Below are positions 1 through 6,086 of a DNA stretch of 7,906 nucleotides, piece by piece. The notes under the pieces are model-generated. The model did no database searches and was not told the origin of the DNA. It saw nothing but the letters and a program-made list of their open reading frames with translations. Made by a program: the position numbers and the translations under genes. Every line of letters starts with the position of its first letter. Position 1 is the first letter of the stretch. This stretch comes from Lachnospiraceae bacterium UBA7110 (GTDB lineage Bacteria; Bacillota; Clostridia; Lachnospirales; Lachnospiraceae), in assembly GCA_002492295.1 (NCBI GenBank), contig DKYC01000103.1, positions 473 through 8,378 of the forward strand, given 5' to 3'.

Positions 1-25
1 ATCTCCCCCCTCATAAGAAAATAGG

Positions 26-60
26 AACGAAACCCGAGAAATCGGGTTTCGTTGCATTTT
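26..60 (+). terminator. Rho-independent terminator, first of a tandem pair
   Basis: A perfect 12-bp stem (26-37 pairs with 42-53) closes a GAAA tetraloop and is followed by GCATTTT. The stem is strong but the U tract is short and interrupted. It probably ends transcription of a gene lying left of the window. The preceding bases read on the minus strand are also T-rich, so some bidirectional activity is possible. Confidence 0.75.
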
Positions 61-71
61 AGCGCAATGGC

Positions 72-105
72 AAAGATGTATGGATGAAAACATACATCTT
101 TTTTT
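72..105 (+). terminator. Rho-independent terminator, second of a tandem pair
   Basis: A perfect 11-bp stem (72-82, AAAGATGTATG, pairs with 91-101) has an 8-nt loop and runs into an uninterrupted T stretch up to 105. This is a more typical intrinsic terminator than the hairpin 20 bp before it. Together the pair insulates the regulator promoter downstream from the upstream operon. Confidence 0.8.
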
Positions 106-127
106 GTGCGTACAAAACGTGTGTACT

Positions 128-202
128 ATCTGTATATACTTTCACTTTATATGACTAAATTTTAACAAAATATGACCAAATTTGAATAAAATACGACCAA
201 AT
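128..202 (+). promoter_or_regulatory. Phased direct-repeat operator upstream of the LytTR regulator gene
   Basis: Three near-identical 12-mers start at 149 (ATATGACTAAAT), 170 (ATATGACCAAAT) and 191 (ATACGACCAAAT), exactly 21 bp apart. A weaker fourth copy (ATCTGTATA, 128-136) sits one further 21-bp step upstream, so the conserved G falls at 132, 153, 174 and 195. LytTR-family regulators are known to bind 9-bp direct repeats whose starts are 21-22 bp apart, two helical turns. The gene that follows encodes such a regulator, so autoregulation is the natural reading. The core fits the published LytTR consensus only partly, so the assignment rests mainly on spacing and context. Confidence 0.6.
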
Positions 203-231
203 CTGCAACCGGCTGCTAAAAATTCGGAAAA

Positions 232-237
232 TATGAT
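232..237 (+). promoter_or_regulatory. Likely -10 box (TATGAT) of the response-regulator gene, with an AT-rich leader after it
   Basis: TATGAT lies in the context AATATGATA (230-238). The same 9-mer recurs at 1124-1132 and 7378-7386, in each case 35-37 bp after the conserved G of the last repeat of a 21-bp-spaced operator. No good -35 box is seen 17 bp upstream (209-214 is CCGGCT), as expected for an activator-dependent promoter. The leader from about 244 to 333 is AT-rich. It contains two copies of AATATT (267-272 and 275-280) but no other clear element. Confidence 0.5.
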
Positions 238-333
238 AAACTGTTTTCAGTATGTCAACGATAAAGAATATTAAAATATTAAATTCCTATAAACAAAATC
301 GAAAATCCTGCTGACAAAAGAGAGGTGCCGACA

Positions 334-1080
334 ATGTATCAGATTGCAATCTGCGATGACGAGGAACAGGAGCTGGATAAGATAGTGCATATGCTGCAGT
401 CGCTTGACAAGTCGCCTGACGAGTTTGCCATAAACCGGTTTACGGATGCGATGGCGCTGCTGTCGGAGGTTGAAACAAATGCGTACCAGCCGGATATTAT
501 TTTATTGGATATTTATATGCCATCTCTGACGGGAATTGAAACAGCACAAAAGCTGCGCGATATGGGAAATACGGGCAGTGTTATTTTTGTGACTTCGTCA
601 ACGGATCATGCGCTGGATGCATTTGGCGTTTCCGCGTCCGGTTATTTGGTAAAGCCGATTTGTGAAAAGGCGCTTTCTGATGTAATCGCGCAGGCTGTAA
701 AAAATCTCGAGGAAAGACAGTGCCGCTATGTTCTTTTGGAAACGCAGGAGCATGTCCGCAAGATTGCGTTGGGCGATATTATTTATTGTGAAGCACAGCG
801 CAAAAAGCAGTGTATTCATCTGCAAAACGGCGAAAAAGTCCTGCTTCACATGACAATGGCGAAGCTGTGCGAAACGCTTTGCGGCTATCGGGAGTTTACG
901 AAGCTTGGCGTGTCCTATGTTGTCAATTTGGAACATATTGAGCGGCTTGACGCACAGATGCTGCACCTGGATAACGGGATGGAAATTTACCTGCCACGCG
1001 GCTCATATAAGTCCTTAAGGAAAAAATACTTTGACTTTTATTTTTTGGATAAAACGCTAACTGCAATCCGTACCCTTTAA
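334..1080 (+). CDS. LytTR-family response regulator (AgrA/LytR type)
   Basis: The 248-residue protein is a cytoplasmic DNA-binding response regulator. Residues 1-125 form a CheY-like receiver: acidic pair D8/D9, phosphoacceptor D59 in PDIILLDIYMP, T87 after a hydrophobic strand, and K107 in GYLVKPI. Residues about 132-235 form a LytTR DNA-binding domain, with IALGDIIYCEA, a histidine- and glutamine-rich strand, FTKLGVSYVVNLEHI and a terminal YKSLRKKYFDFYF. The ATG at 334 is preferred over an in-frame GTG at 325, because the AGAGAGG ribosome binding site (319-325) overlaps that GTG and sits 8 nt before the ATG. All key phosphorylation residues are present, so it should be a working regulator. 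The last codons (LTAIRTL) are written by DNA that doubles as the first half of the next operator. It probably controls its own gene and the two downstream secreted-protein promoters. The cognate kinase is uncertain, because the sensor in this cluster looks degenerate. Confidence 0.93.
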   Translation: MYQIAICDDEEQELDKIVHMLQSLDKSPDEFAINRFTDAMALLSEVETNAYQPDIILLDIYMPSLTGIETAQKLRDMGNTGSVIFVTSSTDHALDAFGVSASGYLVKPICEKALSDVIAQAVKNLEERQCRYVLLETQEHVRKIALGDIIYCEAQRKKQCIHLQNGEKVLLHMTMAKLCETLCGYREFTKLGVSYVVNLEHIERLDAQMLHLDNGMEIYLPRGSYKSLRKKYFDFYFLDKTLTAIRTL

Positions 1081-1131
1081 ACTGCAATCTGTACCAAGCC
1101 ACTATCTTTTTTGGAAAAAATGCAATATGAT
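1060..1131 (+). promoter_or_regulatory. LytTR-type operator and promoter of the surface-protein operon
   Basis: ACTGCAATCCGTACC (1060-1074) is repeated as ACTGCAATCTGTACC (1081-1095), exactly 21 bp apart. TCCGT matches the first five positions of the published LytTR half-site [TA][AC][CA]GTT. TATGAT (1126-1131) starts 35 bp after the conserved G at 1091. The -35 region (TATCTT, 1103-1108) is poor, which fits an activated promoter. The same layout, with the same distances, recurs at 7314-7385. The first half-site overlaps the end of the regulator gene. Confidence 0.72.
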
Positions 1132-1142
1132 AGACAGACATG

Positions 1143-1217
1143 AAAAGCATGTTAAAGATGCCTGCATCGAAGCTGAATGAACTCCTCTCCCCTTCTAGGT
1201 ATCTTTGTCATGCTTTT
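1143..1217 (+). promoter_or_regulatory. Large hairpin in the 5' leader of the surface-protein operon
   Basis: 1143-1164 can pair with 1196-1217 (AAAAGCATG with CATGCTTTT, then AAAGAT with ATCTTT) through 22 positions, with a 2-nt internal mismatch and two G-U pairs. After a 4-nt bulge, GAAG (1169-1172) pairs with CTTC (1192-1195). The loop exposes a pyrimidine run (1182-1191, CTCCTCTCCC) that could pair over 9 nt with the purine ribosome binding site of the next gene (GGGAGGGGG, 1326-1334). No terminator-like U tract follows. The structure is seen in the sequence; a role in controlling translation is inference. Confidence 0.45.
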
Positions 1218-1342
1218 ATGTCCGGGCAGGAGGCGTATGGAGCGGAATGGAAAATTTTGGCAGGCAGTACGCAAAGTACGCCAAAGCTTTGGAAATTTAA
1301 ATACGGACGCAGGAACCTGTACGACGGGAGGGGGTTCATACT
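1218..1342 (+). other. Rest of the long 5' leader, with weak small-ORF signals
   Basis: The paralogous promoter at 7314-7385 is only about 50 nt from its gene, whereas this leader is about 200 nt, so extra sequence sits here. It contains a perfect 12-bp palindrome CCAAAGCTTTGG (1281-1292) and the ribosome binding site GGGAGGGGG (1326-1334). An AGGAGG (1228-1233) precedes an ATG at 1247 that opens a 17-codon frame ending at 1300 (MENFGRQYAKYAKALEI). The 13-nt spacing is long, so translation of it is doubtful. No RNA family is recognised. Confidence 0.3.
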
Positions 1343-2545
1343 ATGGGAAGAAAATTACTGTGGAAGATGCTTGGAACAGGAGCGCTTACTTTTAGTCTGA
1401 TTACCTCCCTTATTGCGGGAACAGCGGCTCGTGCGGCGGAAGCCCCTGAGGGGCAGGACATTGAACAGACCGAAGGCGAAGAACCGCCAAAGGAAGAGCA
1501 GCCGGAAAACATACCGCCAAAGGAAGAGCAGCCAGAAGGCGGACCGTCAGAGGAAGAGCAGCCGGAAAACATACCGCCAAAGGAAGAGCAGCCAGAAGGC
1601 GGACCGTCAGAGGAAGGGCAGCCGGAAGACGGACCGTCAGAGGAGGAGCCACCAGAAGGCGGACCGTCAGAGGAAGGGCAGCCAGAAGGCGGACCGTCAG
1701 AGGAAGAGCCACCGGAAAACATACCATCAGAGGAGGAGCAGCCAGAAGGCGGACCGTCAGAGGAAGAACAGCCAGAAGACGGACTGTCAGAGGAGGAGCA
1801 GCCGGAGAAAGACCGGACGGAAAACGGCAGCCCGGAGAATGGGGGTGATAAAGACGTTCCCCCTGTCACCAAAGAAGATGATGGCAGCGTACCTCCCGAC
1901 GCAGACGATTCAGCGGTGAAGGAAGGCGGCAGCAAGGAGAATCTTAATCCGGACTGTACGGAGGATATTTTGGCAGAAGGGACGCAGGGCGCTCCGGACT
2001 ACGGACCTGTAAAAGGAAAGTATGCCGACGCGGAAATCCCTGTTTGGGGTTACACCGAGGATGCGACCGTCTATTCGGTTGATGTGGAATGGGGTGCGAT
2101 GACATTCCAATGGGAAGGCAGCGGATGGGATTCCAAAAACCATATCAAGACATCGGGCGCAGGCTGGAAAGTCTACGACACGGTTTCAGACAGGGCGCTT
2201 GATGATACCGAGCACGAAATCAACGAGATTAAAGTTACAAACTATTCCAATGCGCCCATTTGGGCAACGTTCGATTATAAGAGCGCGGATGATTATGCTT
2301 CGGACACGACAGGAATATTCCGCTTTGAGAAAGAAACGGATGATGATTACCTTTTCCTTGGGACGGCGGATAACGCCGGAAGCGAAGATGATGCGGGGAC
2401 GCCGACTGTCGCAAAAGCGTATTTTATGCCAAACGGCTTAAAGGATGAATTGCAGATAGACGGCGGTATCGCAAAGTGGGCTCCAATCGGTACAATTACC
2501 GTTGGCATCAAAACGAATCAGCCTGCAAAGACGCAGACGCCTTAA
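1343..2545 (+). CDS. Secreted protein with Pro/Glu-rich 10-residue repeats and a C-terminal WGAMTF domain
   Basis: This is a 400-residue exported protein of unknown function. The N-terminus is a classical signal peptide (basic GRKLLWK, hydrophobic core to about residue 28, cleavage after ARA31). Residues 49-156 are ten full and one partial copies of a 10-residue acidic Pro/Glu repeat (PKEEQPENIP / SEEEQPEGGP), probably an extended stalk. Residues about 226-392 form a beta-rich domain with core TVYSVDVEWGAMTFQ, a central IKVTNYSN and a closing GTITVGIK. The same domain ends the next gene product and recurs in the gene at 7443, with which this one also shares its signal peptide. Relative to that paralogue it carries an insertion of roughly 145 residues that includes the repeats. 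No LPXTG motif, C-terminal membrane helix, or SLH or choline-binding repeat is seen, so how it stays at the surface, if it does, is unknown. A strong ribosome binding site (GGGAGGGGG, 1326-1334) precedes the ATG. Confidence 0.88.
   Translation: MGRKLLWKMLGTGALTFSLITSLIAGTAARAAEAPEGQDIEQTEGEEPPKEEQPENIPPKEEQPEGGPSEEEQPENIPPKEEQPEGGPSEEGQPEDGPSEEEPPEGGPSEEGQPEGGPSEEEPPENIPSEEEQPEGGPSEEEQPEDGLSEEEQPEKDRTENGSPENGGDKDVPPVTKEDDGSVPPDADDSAVKEGGSKENLNPDCTEDILAEGTQGAPDYGPVKGKYADAEIPVWGYTEDATVYSVDVEWGAMTFQWEGSGWDSKNHIKTSGAGWKVYDTVSDRALDDTEHEINEIKVTNYSNAPIWATFDYKSADDYASDTTGIFRFEKETDDDYLFLGTADNAGSEDDAGTPTVAKAYFMPNGLKDELQIDGGIAKWAPIGTITVGIKTNQPAKTQTP
1487..1810 (+). repeat. 30-bp in-frame tandem repeat array encoding Pro/Glu-rich units
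   Basis: Ten complete 30-bp units and one partial unit encode alternating SEEEQPEGGP-, SEEGQPEDGP- and PKEEQPENIP-like decapeptides. A higher-order 60-bp period is visible: 1501-1560 and 1561-1620 differ at a single base (A at 1557, G at 1617), which points to recent duplication. All units stay in frame, and most differences between neighbours are single-base changes. Such arrays change length easily by slippage or unequal recombination. Confidence 0.9.
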
Positions 2546-2592
2546 TCGGCAGTAGTAGGAACAAAACAGTGACAAAAAGGAGGATGATAACG

Positions 2593-4026
2593 ATGAAACA
2601 CAAGATTTTCCAACGGTGTATCCGCAAGGGTATTGCCGTCTTTATGGCGGGTGTTGCGGCATGCTCCCTTCTGCTTTCGTACACAGGGGGCGCAGACGTC
2701 GTGGAAGCAGCCACCGACTGGAGCCAGGGCGAAGTCTGGATTGGGGGAACAGAGGTGACGAAGAGCAATTGCGACAATATTTTTAACGAGACGGGGGCGG
2801 ATGGCAATCCGACCGCGCACTATGACCTGGCAACAAGCACCCTGTATTTAAACGGCGTCAACATCCGCGACACCTATCGAAGGAAAGAAGGGGGTGAGTA
2901 TAAGGAGTATTCCTTATATGCCGACCGTTTAGTGGAACATTTGGTTATTACGGGAGAGAATTCCTTTTCCGAGGGGATTTTTGAAGTTTATGCGCGCAGC
3001 TCAACGGCAGTCTATTCCATAACAGGTACGGGAAGGGTGCGCTGCCAGGGAAATTTTTGTTGGCAGGTTACAGAAGCTCCTCCAACGAAGTATCTCATAT
3101 TTGGAAGTGAGGCGGAAAAGACGGGACCGACGATTGATGCGGGAAACGGAGTTAAGGTTGCCGGCATAGGGCTTCAAATGTATGGAGGTGTTATCAAGGG
3201 TTTCTCAAAGGAAGGCAAAGGTTTTGACCACGTTATAAACGGCACATATGCAAACCGGTTTGTGCAGTTGTATAATGACAGCATACTCATGGTAAGAAAG
3301 GGCAAAGCCTCAACCAAAATGCCCACCGATGCATACTTATCAAGCAGTACTAAGATTGTTATGGGCAAAAACAATACAGACTATTTTGGCTGGGTAGTGT
3401 ATATGGCAAGAGATGCCAAAAATATGATTATCGGACTTGATGATTTGGGACTTGACCCGACTGCCGAGGATTATTTTGACACGGATATCGATGTCCTGGG
3501 CTTTACGGAGGATGCGACTGTTTACTCGGTTGATGTGGAATGGGGTGCAATGACGTTCCAGTACGAAAACACGACATGGGACGCTACAGAGCACAAGACT
3601 ATTGCGGGCGCGGAGTGGAAAGTGTATGACAGCGAAAAAAGCAAGGTGCTTGATACGACGCAGGATGCAATCAACCAAATCAAAGTGACTAATCATTCCA
3701 ACGCCGAGGTTTACGCAACGCTTGATTACGCGGGGGCAAAAACGGACGATGCGGATTATACGGACACCATAGGCGGTTTTACAAAAAGTACGGAGGATAC
3801 GGACACACAGCTTACGCCAAAAGCGGGCGATGTGCCGGACTATCTGACACTTGCCACCGCGGATAACAGCACGGATGCCGCCGTAGCGGGAACGCCGACA
3901 ACAGGCACAGTATTCTTTATGCCGTCAGGTATTAAGGAAGAATATAAAACAGCAGATGGAATTGCCAAATGGTCACAGCTTGGAACAATCACAGTCGGAA
4001 TTAAGACAGAGAAGCCAAGTGTATAA
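2593..4026 (+). CDS. Secreted protein with probable beta-helix N-terminal domain and C-terminal WGAMTF domain
   Basis: The 477-residue product starts with a long signal peptide (basic KHKIFQRCIRK, hydrophobic stretch about 14-31, likely cleavage after VEA39). VAAC at 21-24 resembles a lipobox, but the hydrophobic core continues past it, so lipoprotein processing is less likely. Residues about 45-290 (VWIGGTEVTKSN, then YDLATSTLYLNGV, then LVITGENSFS and VYSITGTGRV) follow the short-strand pattern of carbohydrate-binding right-handed beta-helix proteins found on Firmicute surfaces; this is a pattern match, not a confirmed family. Residues about 297-477 are the same domain as in the gene before (TVYSVDVEWGAMTFQ, IKVTNHSN, GTITVGIK). 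No wall anchor is visible. The ATG at 2593 is chosen because AGGAGG (2578-2583) is 9 nt upstream and the signal peptide starts there; an in-frame ATG at 2476 overlaps the preceding gene and would bury the signal peptide. The 47-nt gap without a promoter suggests co-transcription. Confidence 0.88.
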   Translation: MKHKIFQRCIRKGIAVFMAGVAACSLLLSYTGGADVVEAATDWSQGEVWIGGTEVTKSNCDNIFNETGADGNPTAHYDLATSTLYLNGVNIRDTYRRKEGGEYKEYSLYADRLVEHLVITGENSFSEGIFEVYARSSTAVYSITGTGRVRCQGNFCWQVTEAPPTKYLIFGSEAEKTGPTIDAGNGVKVAGIGLQMYGGVIKGFSKEGKGFDHVINGTYANRFVQLYNDSILMVRKGKASTKMPTDAYLSSSTKIVMGKNNTDYFGWVVYMARDAKNMIIGLDDLGLDPTAEDYFDTDIDVLGFTEDATVYSVDVEWGAMTFQYENTTWDATEHKTIAGAEWKVYDSEKSKVLDTTQDAINQIKVTNHSNAEVYATLDYAGAKTDDADYTDTIGGFTKSTEDTDTQLTPKAGDVPDYLTLATADNSTDAAVAGTPTTGTVFFMPSGIKEEYKTADGIAKWSQLGTITVGIKTEKPSV

Positions 4027-4043
4027 AAAATTTGCATAAAAAC

Positions 4044-4067
4044 GCGGGAGGCTTTGCGGCTTCCCGC
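4044..4067 (+). other. Intercistronic hairpin without a U tract
   Basis: 4044-4052 (GCGGGAGGC) pairs with 4059-4067 through nine positions including one G-U, with a 6-nt loop. It lies 18 nt after the stop codon of the second secreted-protein gene and just before the ribosome binding site of the next gene. AGCAGCAGAAAGG follows rather than a T run, so it is not a typical intrinsic terminator. It may protect the upstream message from 3' decay and so lower the relative level of the downstream genes. Confidence 0.45.
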
Positions 4068-4087
4068 AGCAGCAGAAAGGAAAAGCC

Positions 4088-5503
4088 ATGAGCAGACAGA
4101 TAAAAATGGAAGGCGGATTCGCATACCGCAATACGGGAACAATCAAAGACAGCTATGCCGCCGTAAAAATCGGTACGGCAGTGCGGTTTGGCAGGAACAA
4201 AAGCGAGAATGCAGGCTTTGTTTACGAGAACAGCGGAGCGCTTGAGCACTGTTTTTCCCGCAGCATTGTGCGCAAGTGGAAGAACGGGAAGGATGGAATG
4301 ATTGCCGTCAATAAGGGCAGATTTCACTGGTGCTTTTTTGTCGTAAGCAAGGATAGGAAATTGAAGAAATTCAGGGACAGGGAGCATGGATTTGCCCAAA
4401 AGGACGCTGTACCCGCATTTCTTGAGGACGCCTATCAGTGGGATTTTACCGTATTTGAGCGCGAGCCTGCGGCAAAAATGGATTTTTTGCAGGAAAACTG
4501 GTACTGTGCACCAAACGGTCTGGAGCAGGCGGCAGTCAAAAAGCCGTTGGAAATCGGAAACCGCAGGCAGCTGTTGGACTGGATTGAGCGTGTCAACCGC
4601 GGGGAACCTGAGGCAGCACAGGGAAGTGTCCTTCTGACGGATGACATTGATTTTCACGGAAAGGAAATCCCTTCGATTGGCTGTGACAAGCAGCATCCCT
4701 TTTGCGGGCTGTTTGACGGCGGCGGGCATCAGATTAAGGGGGTTGTGCTGAAGGGGAAGGATATGGCGGAAATCGGCTTTTTTGGCGTGCTGAAAGGAAC
4801 CGTCCGGAATTTGACGGTTGACTGTATTGTAAAGGGGAAAAGCTGTCCGCTTGCTGCGGCGTTCTGCGCGGTCAACGACGGCGAAATCCACTGCTGCGAG
4901 GCAGTCTGCGCAATCCATGCGAAACGCTATGTCGGGCTGTTTGTCGGGGAGAACAACGGGCTGATAGAGCGCTGCTGTGTCAGCGGAAAAAGCCATGGGG
5001 CGTTTTTGATTTGGCTGTTTCCGTTTTTGCCGTATTTCGCGCTGCTGTTTTTATTTCTGCTGTATCCGCCGCTGCCGCCGCAGGATTATGTGCCCGTGAT
5101 GGCGGATGCGGCGATTATCCCAAATACCGATGACGATTTCGGAGAGCGCACAAACGATAATAAGGCGAGCTATGAAGTGCCAAAGGTGCTGCGGGTGGAT
5201 GGTCAGACGCTGACGGCGGAGAGTGAGCCGTATGTGATTAAGAACCCAAACCGCGGGGCAAATTATGACTTTGTGGCCGTGCTGTACATGACGGACAGCA
5301 GCGGAAGGGACGTGGAGATTTACCGTTCGGGACGTATTCCTGTCGGTTACCATATCGAGAACCTTACGCTTACGCCGCCGGAAGGCGTTGCGCTCACGAG
5401 CGGGACCTATGAGGCAAAAATGATATTTTCGTTTTACAACCACGACACCGGCGAAAAAGGTATGGTGGACTCGGTTGTGCCGATTACCGTTGAAATAAAA
5501 TAA
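4088..5503 (+). CDS. One-pass membrane protein with N-terminal GLUG-like repeats and a C-terminal beta-rich ectodomain
   Basis: This 471-residue protein has no N-terminal signal peptide. Residues 9-29 and 41-59 (GFVYENSGALEHC) are GLUG-like motifs. Residues about 155-300 follow the layout usual before GLUG repeats: LLTDDIDFHGKEIPSIG, then FCGLFDGGGHQIKG, then GFFGVLKGTVRNLTV, ending with GLFVGENNGLIERCCVSG. A single strongly hydrophobic helix spans about 304-326 (FLIWLFPFLPYFALLFLFLL) and is followed by PPLPPQD. The C-terminal part (about 327-471) looks like an extracellular beta-sandwich. All 13 cysteines lie before the helix and none after it, which fits N-inside, C-outside topology. GLUG repeats are normally found on exported proteins, so an apparently cytoplasmic copy is odd. 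The ribosome binding site AAAGGA (4076-4081) is 6 nt before the ATG. Function is unknown; a receptor or scaffold role with the next two membrane proteins is only an inference. Confidence 0.85.
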   Translation: MSRQIKMEGGFAYRNTGTIKDSYAAVKIGTAVRFGRNKSENAGFVYENSGALEHCFSRSIVRKWKNGKDGMIAVNKGRFHWCFFVVSKDRKLKKFRDREHGFAQKDAVPAFLEDAYQWDFTVFEREPAAKMDFLQENWYCAPNGLEQAAVKKPLEIGNRRQLLDWIERVNRGEPEAAQGSVLLTDDIDFHGKEIPSIGCDKQHPFCGLFDGGGHQIKGVVLKGKDMAEIGFFGVLKGTVRNLTVDCIVKGKSCPLAAAFCAVNDGEIHCCEAVCAIHAKRYVGLFVGENNGLIERCCVSGKSHGAFLIWLFPFLPYFALLFLFLLYPPLPPQDYVPVMADAAIIPNTDDDFGERTNDNKASYEVPKVLRVDGQTLTAESEPYVIKNPNRGANYDFVAVLYMTDSSGRDVEIYRSGRIPVGYHIENLTLTPPEGVALTSGTYEAKMIFSFYNHDTGEKGMVDSVVPITVEIK

Positions 5504-5537
5504 CAGGAAAGAATGCAGTGGAGGTTTACATAATAAT

Positions 5538-6035
5538 ATGAAACGGAAAAATTGCGTCACGGATTCGAGAAGAAAATTAAAAATCGGGATTTTGACAAGC
5601 CTTGCCGCCCTCTTATGCATTGCGCTCTCACTTGGCTATATCCGCTTTGCGCAAGGCTACCGCGTATTCCGCGCGCCCGAGCATGAGATGGCGGCGGCAG
5701 GAGGGATGCCCAATGCGACACAGGGCTGGCAGGAACTGCCCGTAAAAGAGGGCTATACGATTGGGCTTGAGACTGCGCCGGCGTTTACAGGCGGCGGTCT
5801 GCAGGTGAATTTGGTAAATTATGCCGGAAATGCCGTATGGATTTTGGCGCGCGTGTACCGGGAGGAAGAGCTGATTGGACAGACGGGCATATTATATCAG
5901 GGGGAGTATGTCGCGCAGGTGCCGTGTGAAAAGACGGTATCCGCAGGCGATAACGTGATGCTGCATATTGTTGCATATGAGCCGGAAACGTACCACAGCG
6001 AAGGCGTGGCGCGGATTTCGTGTCAGGTACAGTGA
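5538..6035 (+). CDS. Small membrane-anchored protein with an extracellular beta-rich domain
   Basis: This is a 165-residue protein of unknown function. A basic N-terminus (KRKNCVTDSRRKLK) precedes one hydrophobic helix, about 15-34 (IGILTSLAALLCIALSLGYI), which acts as a signal anchor and leaves residues 35-165 outside. The outer part has a low-complexity linker (EHEMAAAGGMPNATQG) and then alternating hydrophobic strands (GLQVNLVNYAGNAVWILARVY, then GILYQGEYVAQVPC, then NVMLHIVAYEP and RISCQVQ), a pattern like the C-terminal ectodomain of the preceding gene product. C130 and C162 could form a disulfide. The ATG is 13 nt after GGAGG (5520-5524), which is longer than usual, but no better in-frame start is present. 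It lies 34 nt after the previous gene and 51 nt before the sensor gene, suggesting one operon and perhaps one membrane complex. Confidence 0.82.
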   Translation: MKRKNCVTDSRRKLKIGILTSLAALLCIALSLGYIRFAQGYRVFRAPEHEMAAAGGMPNATQGWQELPVKEGYTIGLETAPAFTGGGLQVNLVNYAGNAVWILARVYREEELIGQTGILYQGEYVAQVPCEKTVSAGDNVMLHIVAYEPETYHSEGVARISCQVQ

Positions 6036-6086
6036 GACGAAACACATCCGGTTTTGATTACCCGCTGAAAGAAGGGAGGACGGCAT

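Noticed and set aside
135..140. TATACT as a second -10 box
   Set aside because: No -35 element at a suitable distance, and it lies within or before the repeat array; the TATGAT at 232 fits the pattern shared with the other two promoters.
1140..1400. Frames of 72-86 codons covering the leader and the start of the 1343 gene, considered as a signalling peptide gene
   Set aside because: No usable ribosome binding site at the starts, extensive overlap with the secreted-protein gene, and no autoinducer-like features or AgrB-type protease nearby.
1487..1810. CRISPR array
   Set aside because: Repeats are contiguous 30-bp units without spacers, translate in frame, and there is no cas gene nearby.
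1336..1935. Long minus-strand frame encoding Ser/Gly/Pro-rich repeats (and other open frames across the same tract)
   Set aside because: It is the mirror image of the in-frame 30-bp repeat array; a stop-free unit repeated in multiples of three keeps all frames open. The + strand frame has a signal peptide and a ribosome binding site; this one does not.
2484..2495. CAATCGGTACAA near the end of the first secreted-protein gene as an internal operator
   Set aside because: It has mismatches to the motif and no second repeat at 21 bp.
2584..2586. ATG at 2584 as start of the second secreted protein
   Set aside because: It abuts the AGGAGG with no spacing; the ATG at 2593 has 9-nt spacing and the typical basic start of a signal peptide.
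4001..4996. 331-codon minus-strand frame opposite the GLUG-like protein gene
   Set aside because: No ribosome binding site or recognisable domain, and it is fully antisense to a + strand gene with clear GLUG-like motifs, a membrane helix and operon spacing.
5051..5620. 189-codon minus-strand frame
   Set aside because: It spans the end of one + strand gene and the start of the next, is rich in Arg/His as typical of antisense frames, and shows no start signal.
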